64,000 bases of DNA, taken from CAWEHU01 sp963808965. GTDB lineage: Bacteria > Pseudomonadota > Alphaproteobacteria > Acetobacterales > Acetobacteraceae. Shown here piece by piece: positions 1 through 9,070 of this stretch; the stretch's first letter is position 1, and every line of letters starts with the position of its first letter. The stretch is from contig CAWEHU010000006.1 in NCBI GenBank assembly GCA_963808965.1, positions 169,986-233,985 on the forward strand, in the 5' to 3' direction. A program made the position numbers and the translations under genes. The notes beneath the pieces were generated by a model that worked only from the letters and a program-made list of their open reading frames with translations, did not search any database and was not told where the DNA came from.

Positions 1-1
1 G

Positions 2-508
2 GGTATTGGATTGTCTCGCCGCCGGATCACGCTTTCCACGTCCGGCGTGGTGCCGATGATGGACCGATGCGGTGCGGAACTTGGCGTGAACCTTGCGGTC
101 TCCCTGCACGCCGTCCGGGACGATCTGCGCGACGAGTTGGTCCCGCTCAACCGCAAATATCCGATCGCCGAGCTCATCGCCGCTTGCCGCCGCTATCCCG
201 GCGCTTCCAACGCCCGCCGGATCACCTTCGAATACATCATGCTCCAGGGGATCAACGACACGCCGGCTGACGCGCGCGAGTTGGTCCGGCTGATCGCCGG
301 CATCCCCGCCAAGGTGAACTTGATCCCGTTCAACCCCTGGCCCGGCGCGTCCTATCAGACAAGCACGCCCCAGACGATCCGTCGCTTCGCCGACATCGTC
401 ATGGATGCCGGCTATGCTTCGCCCATTCGGGCTCCCCGCGGGCGTGACATTCTTGCCGCCTGCGGCCAGCTTCGTACAGAAGGCCGCCGCCCCCGCCCCG
501 CCGCGTAA
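2..508 (+). CDS. rlmN: 23S rRNA (adenine(2503)-C(2))-methyltransferase RlmN, C-terminal part
   Basis: Radical-SAM methyltransferase that methylates C2 of A2503 in 23S rRNA (and A37 of some tRNAs). Only the last about 168 residues lie in the window; the gene starts before base 1 and the frame is open from base 2. The fragment opens with GIGLSRRRITLSTSGVVPM, a signature of the RlmN C-terminal half, followed by LAVSLHAVRDDLRDELVPLN and NLIPFNPWPG, which line the SAM pocket in the family. The resolving cysteine near the C terminus fits the Cys in DILAACGQL. The tail is short and Arg/Pro-rich. The first two bases belong to the preceding codon. Nothing looks broken in the visible part. Identification is firm from conserved motifs; the N-terminal CxxxCxxC cluster is outside the window. 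Confidence 0.95.
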   Translation, partial: GIGLSRRRITLSTSGVVPMMDRCGAELGVNLAVSLHAVRDDLRDELVPLNRKYPIAELIAACRRYPGASNARRITFEYIMLQGINDTPADARELVRLIAGIPAKVNLIPFNPWPGASYQTSTPQTIRRFADIVMDAGYASPIRAPRGRDILAACGQLRTEGRRPRPAA

Positions 509-553
509 CAAAAGGTACCACCGGTCGCTAGAACGCTTGCGTGCAAAGCGGTC

Positions 554-1757
554 GTGTCCGACAATCGGGAGTATATGTTCGATACAGCCACGCTTGGGGT
601 TACGGCGCCGCGCATATTGCCGCTAGGGATCCTGGCGGCAGCGGGCTTTCTGTCCTCAGCGGGGGCCCGCATCGTCGACCCGCTACTCGCGGTCATGGCA
701 CAGGATCTCCATAGCTCGGTTCCCGCTGTCTCAATCGTGGTAGCGGCGTTCACCTTGCCGTATGGGCTATGCCAGATCGTCTTGGGACCGGTCGGGGACC
801 GCTTCGGCAAGCTCCGGCTAATTTTGCTCGCGCTCTGCGGCTATGCCGTTTTCACGGGCGCGTGCGGGCTGGCCCCCAACCTTGCCGGTCTGACCCTGCT
901 GCGCGCTTGCTCCGGTGCCGCGAGCGCTGGCTTGATCCCGGTCTGCCTCGCCTACATCGGCGACGCCGTACCCTATGAGAGCCGGCAGCTCACGTTGAGC
1001 CACTTCCTGATGGGCGTGATGCTCGCGCAAACCCTGGCAGGACCCTTCGGAGGAGCCTTCGGCGAGTATATGGGCTGGAGGGGAGTTTTCTTTCTCCTTT
1101 CTACCCTCGCCGTCCTCCTCGCCTGCACGCTGGCTCTGCGCCTTCGCGCTCTGCCGGACCGGCGGGTAGAGGCGGCTTTCCACCTCGGGAACTACTCGGT
1201 TCTGCTTAATCAGCCCGCCGCCCGTCATCTGCTCTCAGTGACACTGCTGGAAGGGGCGCTGGTCGGGTCGGTTCTGCCATTCATCGCCTCCTTCCTGCAT
1301 GAAGTCTACGGCTTGTCCTTCGCTGCGGCCGGACTTGTGCTGGCCTGCTTCGGACTGGGCTCTCTAGCCTACGCCCGCACGGCGCACGGTTTCATCCCCA
1401 GGCTGGGGGAGCCGGGAATGGTGCTGCTCGGGGGAGCCCTCATGGCCGTGGCTGTCGCGAGTGCACTCGCGACCGGCCACTGGCTAGCATTCGTTCCAGC
1501 GGAGTTCGCCCTGGGATTCGGCTATTTCATGCTTCACACAGGTACTCCAGGCGCGCGCGACCGAACTGCTGCCGCATGCCCGGTCGACAGCCGTCTCCAG
1601 TTTCGTTTTCATGCTGTTTCTGGGCCAAGCCCTGGGGGCCTTGGCTGCCGGAGGCGCTATCGCGGCCATTGGCTACCACGCGTCGTTCCTGATTTCCGCC
1701 GGCGGTCTGCTGGTGCTCGGGCTAGGTTTGCATCGGTTTATGCAACGCTCAGCATAG
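554..1757 (+). CDS. MFS transporter, frameshifted near 1545
   Basis: Twelve-helix major facilitator superfamily permease, probably a drug or metabolite exporter; substrate unknown. The GTG at 554 or the ATG at 575 can start the protein. MFS motif A is visible as GDRFGKLR between helices 2 and 3. The 554 frame is convincing up to FGYFMLHTG (about base 1542) and then degenerates. The expected C-terminal helices continue in another frame (RATELLPHARSTAVSSFVF, then GQALGALAAGGAIAAIGYH) to the TAG at 1755-1757. A single-base indel near 1545-1550 therefore splits an otherwise full-length gene of about 400 codons. It may be a pseudogene or a consensus error. It ends convergently, overlapping the next gene by 9 bp. 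Confidence 0.75.
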
Positions 1758-2793
1758 GGACGGTGGATCCGGCGCCGTGGCGAAGCGGAGCAGGCACGCG
1801 CCGAACTTCGTTCCGAAAGACGACGTCCCGCCCGCGGTGTGGCCCGCAAAACCCCCGGGGCGGTCGATCAGCAGCAGCGCCCCGATCTTCGGCCTGAGGA
1901 TCTGCTCAATCAAGCGTCGCCGCGTATCGGCATCGCCGATGAAGAAGTCGTTCTCGAATTGCACGAAAGCCACGCGCGTCCGCTGCGGCGGGGCATCGGC
2001 CAAAACGCGGCGGAAATCGTCGGTCTGCGAAAGCAGGTTCACGCTGGCGCCAGAACCATGCGCGGCCGGCGAGACGGCGATCACGACATCAGCAAGAGTT
2101 GGCGAATCGAGCATCTGGAGGCTGTTCCAGGCGCCGCGCGACTGGCCTCCGGCTATGATCCGCCGGTAGCCGCGCCGGCGTAGCTCGGCCAACGCGTCTC
2201 GCAGCCAACCCGCCGCACGCTCCCGCTCGTCGGCGGCCGGATAGCGGTCAAATCGCACGACGTCGAAGCCCGCGTTGTTGAACCAGCGCACATACGACGG
2301 CGGTTGCTGCCCGCGTTCATCCTGAGTGATGTTGGAACCCTTGCCGTGCGCCCAGACGAACACTCCCGCAGCGGCCTGGGCCCCCCGCCAGAGATAACGA
2401 GAGTTCTGGGACGAAGCTGTAGTTTCCGGTGGAAATCAGCGGTCCCGGTACCTGAGGAGCTTGCGGCGCACGGCCGCGCCACACGACATCGAGATTCTCG
2501 GCGTAGATTGTGCAGTCGGCGGCACCTTTCGCCTCGCAATTCCTAAGAGCCGTCTGGCGCTCCTGCTCCAGCGTCCCGGATCCGCCTGCCCAGCCGATCT
2601 TTCCCGAACTGGAAACCGAGAAGGCGCGCGGCAAGTTGGAGACCAGGAATGTCTGGTAAGCGGCATGAGCCGCAGCATCCTGAAGATAGGGGACAGCGTT
2701 CACATCGAGAATCGAAAAGGATTGCTGCGCCGCTACTGTGTCCGCGATCGCCCATCCGAGCAGGGCCACGCAGAAGGCGAAATAGCGGATCAT
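1749..2793 (-). CDS. Secreted alpha/beta-hydrolase-like protein, frameshifted at a 6-base C run
   Basis: Exported hydrolase-like protein of unknown substrate. It starts at 2793 with a signal peptide (MIRYFAFCVALLGWAIADT, cleavage near VAA-QQ). An N-terminal domain of about 110 residues follows, with a likely disulfide pair (NCEAKGAADC). The C-terminal domain has a nucleophile elbow GGQSRGAW, an acidic segment (FENDFFIGDADT) and a late histidine (GGFAGHTAGG), as in alpha/beta hydrolases. The two halves lie in different frames. The switch falls at the run of six C on the plus strand (2381-2386), where the shifted frame gives GAQAAAGVFVWAHGKG. Full length would be about 347 residues. Whether the frameshift is real or a sequencing error cannot be told from the window. 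Confidence 0.65.
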
Positions 2794-2909
2794 CGAACCT
2801 CCGTCCGAAAGAGCGCCGCTCGCACGATGCGGCCCCGCTTCTTGCGCGATAAGCGGCCGCGGCCATACTCCGGCGAGCTCGATACTGACCTCCAGGGGAT
2901 TTCGCCGCC

Positions 2910-4190
2910 ATGGCCATGAAGGACGTGAATAAAGTAGTGCTCGCCTATTCCGGCGGGCTGGATACCAGCGTCATTCTCCGTTGGCTGCAAACTACTTATC
3001 GATGCGAGGTGGTCACCTTCACGGCTGATCTCGGTCAAGGAGAGGAATTGGAGCCAGCCCGCAAAAAGGCCGAGATGTTCGGCGTGAAGGAGATCTTCGT
3101 CGACGACCTCCGAGAGGCGTTCGTCAAGGACTTCGTGTTTCCCATGTTCCGGGCGAACGCCCTCTATGAGGGGCAATACCTGCTTGGGACGAGCATCGCC
3201 CGCCCGCTGATCGCGCAACGCCAGATCGAAATTGCCGAACAGGTCGGCGCGGATGCGGTCGCTCATGGGGCGACCGGCAAGGGGAACGACCAGGTACGTT
3301 TCGAGCTCTCCTATTACGCGCTCAAGCCGGACGTGAAGGTGATCGCACCTTGGCGCGAATGGGATTCGACGAGTCGCTCCAGGTTGATCGAGTTCGCCGA
3401 GCAGCACCAGATTCCGATCGCCAAGGACAAGCGGGGCGAGGCGCCCTTCAGCGTCGACGCAAACCTGCTGCACTCTTCTTCCGAGGGCAAGATTCTCGAA
3501 GACCCGGCGGTCGAGCCCGACGAAATCGTCTATCAGCGTACCATCCGGCCAGAGGACGCGCCCGATCGTCCGACGGTGATCTCGGTCGATTTCGAACAAG
3601 GCGATCCGGTCGCGATCGACGGGGTGCGGCTCTCGCCGGCCGCGCTCCTCACCAAGCTGAACGAGTACGGGAAGACAAACGGAATAGGCCGGCTCGATCT
3701 CGTCGAGAACCGCTTCGTCGGCATGAAGTCGCGCGGGGTCTATGAGACGCCCGGCGGGACCATTCTGCTCGCGGCCCATAGGGGGATTGAAAGCCTCACG
3801 CTGGACCGTGAAGCGGCCCATCTGAAGGACAGTCTGATGCCGCGCTATGCGGAGCTGATCTACAACGGCTTCTGGTTCAGCCCGGAACGGCGAATGCTTC
3901 AGGCGCTCATCGACGAGAGCCAACGCTCGGCAACCGGGCGTGTACGGCTCAAGCTCTACAAGGGGAATGCCACTGTGATCGGTCGCGAGTCGCCGAACAG
4001 CCTTTATTCGATGGAGGTGGTCACCTTCGAGGAGGATCAAGGCGCTTACGACCAGTTCGACGCCCAAGGATTTATCAAACTGAACGCGTTACGACTGCGA
4101 ACTCGGGGCAATGGCCGGTCGCCGCGGGGGATCCTTGTAATCAACAGAACTACCCTTCCGAAAGCCACTGACCTTCAATCGACGGTTTAG
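2910..4190 (+). CDS. argG: Argininosuccinate synthase
   Basis: Ligates citrulline and aspartate with ATP to argininosuccinate, the seventh step of arginine biosynthesis, in the cytoplasm. The 426-residue product carries the PP-loop AYSGGLDTS at residues 13-21 and family blocks such as GTSIARPLIA, AHGATGKGND and ENRFVGMKSRGVYETPGG, all in order and uninterrupted. The C-terminal FIKLNALRL is typical; the last 25 residues extend somewhat beyond many homologues. The start MAMKDVNKVVLAYSGG puts the P-loop at the usual distance. It stands alone on the plus strand between two non-arginine genes; the rlmN-argG neighbourhood is seen in Rhodospirillales. A 425-residue antisense open frame across the same bases is a GC-rich shadow. 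Confidence 0.97.
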   Translation: MAMKDVNKVVLAYSGGLDTSVILRWLQTTYRCEVVTFTADLGQGEELEPARKKAEMFGVKEIFVDDLREAFVKDFVFPMFRANALYEGQYLLGTSIARPLIAQRQIEIAEQVGADAVAHGATGKGNDQVRFELSYYALKPDVKVIAPWREWDSTSRSRLIEFAEQHQIPIAKDKRGEAPFSVDANLLHSSSEGKILEDPAVEPDEIVYQRTIRPEDAPDRPTVISVDFEQGDPVAIDGVRLSPAALLTKLNEYGKTNGIGRLDLVENRFVGMKSRGVYETPGGTILLAAHRGIESLTLDREAAHLKDSLMPRYAELIYNGFWFSPERRMLQALIDESQRSATGRVRLKLYKGNATVIGRESPNSLYSMEVVTFEEDQGAYDQFDAQGFIKLNALRLRTRGNGRSPRGILVINRTTLPKATDLQSTV

Positions 4191-4261
4191 TCACCGCTTG
4201 CGCGCTCGCGTGAAAGACGTTACGATCTGGTCACGTTACGGATTTCGATCGGAGTTTCAGT

Positions 4262-4962
4262 ATGCGGCGCGTTCTTTCAATGGCATTCATCGCCGCGCTT
4301 GCCGTCTCGGCCCCCGCGCTAGCCGTCAATTGGACGCCAGCTCATATTTCCTGGTGGGAGGCGGCGTAAACGCTCATGTGAGCTATTCCGGCAGCCCCGG
4401 CGTTTACAACGAGTACGTGGGATCAGGCCAGATCGCGTTGACAGTCCACGATCTCGCAGCCGGCCCGGACCGGTCGCTCCTAGCCTGGTGCACAGATCTG
4501 TTCGACCACCTCTACGCACCCGCGACCTACGATATCGGGCTGCTCACCACCGATCACGGCAAGATCGGTGCCTCGCTCGGGGCCGCGAACCTCAATGAGA
4601 TCGACGCACTCATCGCGCATGGGGACGCGATGCTCGCAGCCGGGTTCTCCAATCAAGTGTCATCGGCGATCCAGCTTGCGATATGGTCCGTGGAATACGG
4701 CTCGGGTTTCAGCTTCTCCTCTGACGACCCAACGGTCGCCGGATTGGTGGCCACCTTCGTCGGCAATGTCACCGGCAGTACGCCAGTATGGACCCCCGCT
4801 CCGCAAACCGCTGTCGCGCAGATCACCAGCCCCAATTCCCCGAACCTAAAGCCCAGCCAGGGTCTGTCCTATCTCACAGGCATCCCGGAGCCAGCGACCC
4901 TAGCTACCCTGAGCGTAGGTTTGGTCGGGCTTGCCTGGGTATTACGGAAAAAGCTGATCTGA
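4262..4962 (+). CDS. PEP-CTERM sorting-domain protein, frameshifted after the signal peptide
   Basis: Exported protein with a C-terminal PEP-CTERM anchor, the sorting signal recognised by exosortase in exopolysaccharide-producing bacteria. The C terminus shows the IPEPATLATL motif, then one membrane helix (LSVGLVGLAWVL) and a basic tail (RKKLI). A start at the ATG of 4262, with GGAG eight bases upstream, gives a classic signal peptide (MRRVLSMAFIAALAVSAPAL). The mature chain, beginning QLDASSYFLVGGGVNAHVSY, is in the next frame; one C appears to be missing near base 4327. The mature region (about 200 residues) has no recognised catalytic domain and looks like a surface or matrix protein. Exosortase is not in the window. 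The longer frame starting at 4198 lacks a signal peptide and is not preferred. Confidence 0.75.
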
Positions 4963-4979
4963 ACCCACTTGGCATTGCA

Positions 4980-5099
4980 TCATCCGGGCAGCACGGCCCG
5001 CAGCACGAAGGCAACTGCGGCCGTGGTCGCGACCCCGGCCGCATAGAGCGCGACGAACCAGAACACGCGCTTGCTGGTCCTCGAAAGACGCCTGCTCAT
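4980..5099 (-). CDS. DUF2474-like small subunit of bd-type quinol oxidase (39 aa)
   Basis: A 39-residue single-helix membrane protein (MSRRLSRTSKRVFWFVALYA..., ending AFVLRAVLPG). Its ATG shares one base with the cydB stop (TGATG), so it is translationally coupled to cydB. Small one-helix proteins in this position (CydX, CydS, DUF2474) bind and stabilise cytochrome bd oxidases. The basic N terminus, Trp-Phe-Val helix start and length fit DUF2474, which accompanies cyanide-insensitive oxidases. Family assignment is by length, topology and position rather than by a strong motif. Confidence 0.75.
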   Translation of the reverse strand: MSRRLSRTSKRVFWFVALYAAGVATTAAVAFVLRAVLPG

Positions 5100-6121
5100 C
5101 AGTGATAGTGTACGCCGGGCCGAACCTTGCCGCGAAAGATGTAGTAGGAATAACCCGTGTAGACGATAATGATCGGGATCAGAATCGCCGCGCCTACAAG
5201 TAAAAATGCCTGACTGGAAGGCGGGGCGGCGGCCTCCCAGATCGTGATCGAGGGAGGCACCATCAGGGGGAACATACTGATTCCAAGGCCAGCATAGCAC
5301 AGGACGAACCAAGCCTGTACACAAAGGAATGGCGCCAGGTCACTCCTGTCGCGGAGACCTCGCCAGAACCGCCACGCGATCAGCGCGGCCAGGATCGGCA
5401 CCGGGCTGGTCAGGGCAATCCCGGGCCACTGGAACCAGCGTTGGTAAAAGGACGGATCCAGCATCGGCGTCCACAAGCTGACGACGATCGTCAGCAGGAG
5501 AATGGCCCGGCCGAGCGCGCCCGCGTAACGGCGGCATCGGCGCTGCAGGCCTCCCTCCGTCCGCCAAACCAGCCAACAGGATGCTTGGAGCGCGTAACCG
5601 ATCACGACTGCTATTCCGCAGAGCAGGGTGAAGCCCGTCAGCCAGTCCCACCAGCCTCCGGCGTAGGCGCGATCCACCACTTTGATCCCCTGGAGCAGGC
5701 CGCCCAGCGCCAAGCCTTGGCAGAAGCCGGCAACAAGGGAGCCGCCGCAGAATGCGACGTCCCACCAGTAGCGCCCGCCGCGCGAAATGGCCCGGAAGCG
5801 GAACTCGAACGCCACACCCCGGAACACCAGGGACAGCAGCATGGCGATGATGAGGGGATAGAGCGCGGGCATGATCGTGGCGTAGGCCAGCGGGAACACC
5901 GCAAACAGGCCTCCGCCGCCGAGGACGAGCCAGGTCTCGTTTCCATCCCAGACCGGCGCCACGGTGTTCACCATCACGTCCCGATCCTCGTCCGCGTGCT
6001 CCACGAGGAACAAGATTCCGATGCCGAGATCGAACCCGTCCAGGAGCACGTAGGCAAGTACGGCGAACGCGATCAGCGCAGCCCAGATCAGCGGCAAGTC
6101 GAGCCAGGGTAGCGTCATCAT
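5099..6121 (-). CDS. cydB: Cytochrome bd-type (cyanide-insensitive) quinol oxidase subunit II
   Basis: Subunit II of the membrane quinol:O2 oxidoreductase, partner of the cydA product in the inner membrane. The 340-residue protein has about eight hydrophobic helices, starts MMTLPWLDLPLIWAALIAFA and carries family blocks YVLLDGFDLGIGIL (residues about 25-38) and VAPVWDGNETWLVLGGGGLF (about 55-74). It lies 6 bp downstream of cydA and overlaps the small DUF2474-like gene, so the three form one operon. With the short-Q-loop cydA this is the CIO (CioB) branch: high-affinity, proton-non-pumping oxidation of ubiquinol, useful under low oxygen or when haem-copper oxidases are inhibited. The antisense and alternative-frame open stretches here are shadows. 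Confidence 0.93.
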   Translation of the reverse strand: MMTLPWLDLPLIWAALIAFAVLAYVLLDGFDLGIGILFLVEHADEDRDVMVNTVAPVWDGNETWLVLGGGGLFAVFPLAYATIMPALYPLIIAMLLSLVFRGVAFEFRFRAISRGGRYWWDVAFCGGSLVAGFCQGLALGGLLQGIKVVDRAYAGGWWDWLTGFTLLCGIAVVIGYALQASCWLVWRTEGGLQRRCRRYAGALGRAILLLTIVVSLWTPMLDPSFYQRWFQWPGIALTSPVPILAALIAWRFWRGLRDRSDLAPFLCVQAWFVLCYAGLGISMFPLMVPPSITIWEAAAPPSSQAFLLVGAAILIPIIIVYTGYSYYIFRGKVRPGVHYH

Positions 6122-6127
6122 GGCGAG

Positions 6128-7549
6128 CTACTCCGCCGCTGCGGGATGTCGCGGAGCGGTTTCGTCCAGCGACGGCGCGGGCGTGATACCGGCGCTCCGC
6201 ACCGGCACGCCCTTCGGCGGCCCCGGCTCTCCGACGCTCGGCGCATGCCGCATGAGCCGAAGCAGAAACAGGAACCCTGCCCCGAAGACGATGAAGTAAA
6301 CGATCGCGAAACCAGCGAGCGATACGGCCACGCCAGGCGTGCCGATCGGCGATACGCTGTCCACCGTCCTCAAATGGCCGTACACAGTGAAGGGCTGCCG
6401 GCCGACCTCGGTGACAACCCATCCGGACAGAAGGGCGATGAAACCCGCAGGCGCCATCGCGACCATCACCCGATGCAGCCATCCCGTGATATAGAGCCGT
6501 CCCTTGAGGCGCTCATAGAGGCCGACCAGACCCACGCCGGCCATCAGGAAACCGAGCCCTACCATGATGCGAAAGGCGAAGAACACAACGGGCGAGAAGG
6601 GCCGGTCCTCCGGCGGAAACTCCTTCAGCCCCTTGATCGAGCCGTTCCAAGTGTGCGTCAGCACGAGAGCTCCGAGATGCGGGATCGAGACCTCGTAATC
6701 CGTTGTCTCGGTTTTCATGTTGGGCCAGCCGAACAAGATCAGCGGCTGGCCGCGGATGGTCTCGAAATCCCCCTCGAGCGCCGCGATCTTGGCCGGCTGA
6801 TGCTCCAGCGTGTTCAACCCGTGCTCGTCCCCGGCAATGATCTGGAGCGGCGCGACGAGGGCCGCCATCCACATCGCCATCGAGAACATGGTCCGTGCCG
6901 CCTGATTCTGCGTATTTCGTAACAGGTGGTGCGCTCCCACCGCTCCGACCAGGAATGCGACGCACAAGTAGCAGGCGATCACCATGTGAACGAGCCGGTA
7001 GGGGAAAGAGGGATTGAAGATGATTTGCAACCAGCTCGCCGGAAAAAAGCGGCCCTCGGGCGAGAGGGTGTAGCCCTGCGGCGTCTGCATCCAAGAATTG
7101 ACCGACAAAATCCAAAACGCGCTGATGAGAGTGCCGATCGCCACCAAAACCGTGGCGAGGAAATGCAGGCCACGCCCGACCCGGTTCAAACCGAACAGCA
7201 TCACCCCAAGGAAGCCTGCCTCGAGGAAAAACGCCGTCAGCACCTCATACCCCATCAACGGACCGACGATCGGGCCCGCCTTGTCGGCGAAGACTCCCCA
7301 GTTCGTGCCGAACTGGTACGACATGACCAGGCCCGACACCACGCCCATCGCGAACACAACGGCGAAGATTTTGAGCCAATACTGGAAAACATCGAGATAG
7401 ACTTGGCGGCCCGTGCGAAGCCAAAGCGCCTCGAGCACCATGAGGTAACTGGCCAGTCCGATCGAGAAGGCCGGCAGCACGATGTGGAAGCCGATGGTGA
7501 AGGCGAACTGTGCGCGGGCCAGAAAGATGGCGTCCGTTGCAGACAGCAT
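6128..7549 (-). CDS. cydA: Cytochrome bd-type (cyanide-insensitive) quinol oxidase subunit I
   Basis: Catalytic subunit binding haems b558, b595 and d; oxidises quinol and reduces O2 to water. The 473-residue protein begins MLSATDAIFLARAQFAFTIG. The N-terminal ligand region is FHIVLPAFSIGLASYLMVLE, the quinol-site acidic segment is in the central part (PLILFGWPNMKTETTDYEV), and the conserved GWVVTEVGRQPFTVYGHLRT block is near residues 383-402. The Q-loop is short, which marks the cyanide-insensitive (CioA) subgroup rather than the E. coli CydA type. A strong ribosome site (GGGGAGG) precedes the ATG by about 6 bases. The upstream region (7550-7848) should hold its promoter; no FNR-like or other operator was identified by eye. 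Confidence 0.94.
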   Translation of the reverse strand: MLSATDAIFLARAQFAFTIGFHIVLPAFSIGLASYLMVLEALWLRTGRQVYLDVFQYWLKIFAVVFAMGVVSGLVMSYQFGTNWGVFADKAGPIVGPLMGYEVLTAFFLEAGFLGVMLFGLNRVGRGLHFLATVLVAIGTLISAFWILSVNSWMQTPQGYTLSPEGRFFPASWLQIIFNPSFPYRLVHMVIACYLCVAFLVGAVGAHHLLRNTQNQAARTMFSMAMWMAALVAPLQIIAGDEHGLNTLEHQPAKIAALEGDFETIRGQPLILFGWPNMKTETTDYEVSIPHLGALVLTHTWNGSIKGLKEFPPEDRPFSPVVFFAFRIMVGLGFLMAGVGLVGLYERLKGRLYITGWLHRVMVAMAPAGFIALLSGWVVTEVGRQPFTVYGHLRTVDSVSPIGTPGVAVSLAGFAIVYFIVFGAGFLFLLRLMRHAPSVGEPGPPKGVPVRSAGITPAPSLDETAPRHPAAAE

Positions 7550-7848
7550 TCATCCTCCCCTAGCGCAAGCGCGCTGGCTCACCAGATTTCCTGAGCATAG
7601 CCGGGCAGCTACATCAGACCAGAAGAACGAGTCACGAACACCGAGCTTCCGCCACTTGCCGTTCTATGCCAGAGCGAACCTGAGCCGCGCACTGGATACA
7701 GTCGCGGATTGCCCTGGACGAGATCGGCGACCTAGCAGAGCGGCGACTCCATCGCGAATTCGAAACGCACCACCTCACCTTGACGATGCGGCCACATAGG
7801 TTCGTCGTCAAATCGCGCCCGTCGAACGGCTGCGCTCAGCTGGAAAGG
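7550..7848. other. Non-coding stretch upstream of cydA
   Basis: About 300 bases between the cydA start and the end of the next minus-strand gene. Only the Shine-Dalgarno of cydA (GGGGAGG next to 7550) is recognisable. No conserved frame, hairpin with T-run, tRNA or repeat was seen. It probably contains the cydA promoter and the 3' end of the neighbouring transcript. Confidence 0.5.
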
Positions 7849-8239
7849 TCATGCCCGCCGGTCCCGCATGTCGGAGCCGCGCTCGCCCTCTTCCAAATCG
7901 AAGTCGTCAAGCTTCTCCATATGCACGGAATGATCGCCATGATGCTGGAGAATGTCGCGCTCTCGCGGACCGGCCGCGCGATCGATGACGTGAATGGTGC
8001 TCAGTCCCTCGGCCTCCGCCACCGCACGCGCGGAACTCGACAGCCTCCTTGAGGCTCATGGGCGTTCCGTCGGAGCGTAGCGGACGCGTCCTCTCGACCT
8101 CGCCCGCCCGCGTGGTCAGGACGATCTCGACCATCGTGCGCCGCGGTTCATCTTCGTCGAAGCGCCGCAGAACCGTCAGGTTCCCTCCCGGGCCCTCCGG
8201 CACGGGGTCATGCGGGTCCATTCTGCGGATCTCGATCAT
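7849..8239 (-). CDS. Hypothetical acidic protein, frameshifted near 8030
   Basis: Unrecognised cytoplasmic protein of about 130 residues. It starts at 8239 (MIEIRRMDPHDPVPEGPGGN), with RFDEDEPRRTMVEIVLTTRA and MSLKEAVE following. In that frame the sequence then becomes Arg/Ser/His-rich and unnatural. One base over, a plausible continuation appears (ARAVAEAEGLSTIHVIDRAA, then ILQHHGDHSVHMEKLDDFDL), ending at the TGA of 7849-7851. I therefore join the two with an indel near base 8030. The product would be soluble and acidic at the C terminus. It is divergent from actA, and the 177-bp gap between them is a candidate two-way promoter. Function unknown. Confidence 0.55.
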
Positions 8240-8416
8240 CGCGTCCTCCTTGAGCGGAACCGACGCATGGTAGCGCGGTTCGGGCAGCCCTGCGCCAGCG
8301 AATTGCAGAGAATCGAGACGTTCACGTTCCTGCGCAGGAGAAACTTAGCCCAGCCCGCGAAGGTTTTAAGCGAGCCGCGCCAATGTCGGTCTGCGCGCGG
8401 GTCAACGCGGGGCGTG

Positions 8417-9070
8417 ATGGCGGCAATCTTCCGGCCGAGTGCCAATCTCGGAGCAAAGCTCGTGCTGCTATCTCTCGCGGGGGCAGGAATTGCGGGTATC
8501 GGGTGGTGGTGGCTCTGGCCCCGCACCGACTACTCTCGCCAAATTCGGTGGGTGGTGGATCAGCCCGTGCCGTTCAGTCATCAGCACCACGTAGCCGGGC
8601 TCGGAATCGATTGTCGGTTCTGCCACACATCCGTGGAGGTCTCGTCGAATGCAGGTTTGCCGCCAACTTATACCTGCATGACCTGCCACTCTCAGATCTG
8701 GACCAATGCCGGCCTGCTGGAGCCGGTTCGCCAGAGTCTGGCGAACGACCAACCGCTTGTCTGGCACCGGATCACCAACCTGCCGGATTACGTTTATTTT
8801 AATCATGCCATCCACACCGCCAAAGGCGTTGGTTGTTCGAGTTGCCACGGCCCGGTGGATACGATGCCGCTGACCTATAAGGCGGAGACGTTCACGATGC
8901 AGTTCTGCCTGGATTGCCACCGCGACCCCGGTCCGAACCTGCGCCCGAAGAATCAGATCTACAACACTGAGTGGCACAGGACAGCGAACACTCCCTCACC
9001 GCAGAGTCTCATGGCGCAATACCACGTTCCTAGCAGAGATTTGACGGACTGCTCCATATGCCATCGGTAG
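8417..9070 (+). CDS. actA: Alternative complex III subunit ActA, pentahaem cytochrome c
   Basis: Periplasmic electron-transfer subunit of alternative complex III (ACIII), a quinol:cytochrome c oxidoreductase that replaces cytochrome bc1. The product (about 217 residues from the ATG at 8417; GTG 8414 is also possible) has an N-terminal membrane anchor (LGAKLVLLSLAGAGIAGIGW) and exactly five CxxCH haem sites in order: CRFCH, CMTCH, CSSCH, CLDCH and CSICH. This number and spacing match ActA. The last haem motif is three residues from the stop, and the actB start overlaps it by 13 bases, so the genes are co-translated. The first gene of the long act-cox operon. Confidence 0.92.
   Translation: MAAIFRPSANLGAKLVLLSLAGAGIAGIGWWWLWPRTDYSRQIRWVVDQPVPFSHQHHVAGLGIDCRFCHTSVEVSSNAGLPPTYTCMTCHSQIWTNAGLLEPVRQSLANDQPLVWHRITNLPDYVYFNHAIHTAKGVGCSSCHGPVDTMPLTYKAETFTMQFCLDCHRDPGPNLRPKNQIYNTEWHRTANTPSPQSLMAQYHVPSRDLTDCSICHR

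Noticed and set aside
2790..4067. 425-residue open frame antisense to argG
   Set aside because: argG on the plus strand is fully conserved; the antisense frame has no recognisable family.
5340..6482. 380-residue open frame over cydB and cydA
   Set aside because: Lies in another frame of the same strand, Arg-rich, while cydB and cydA are clearly coding.
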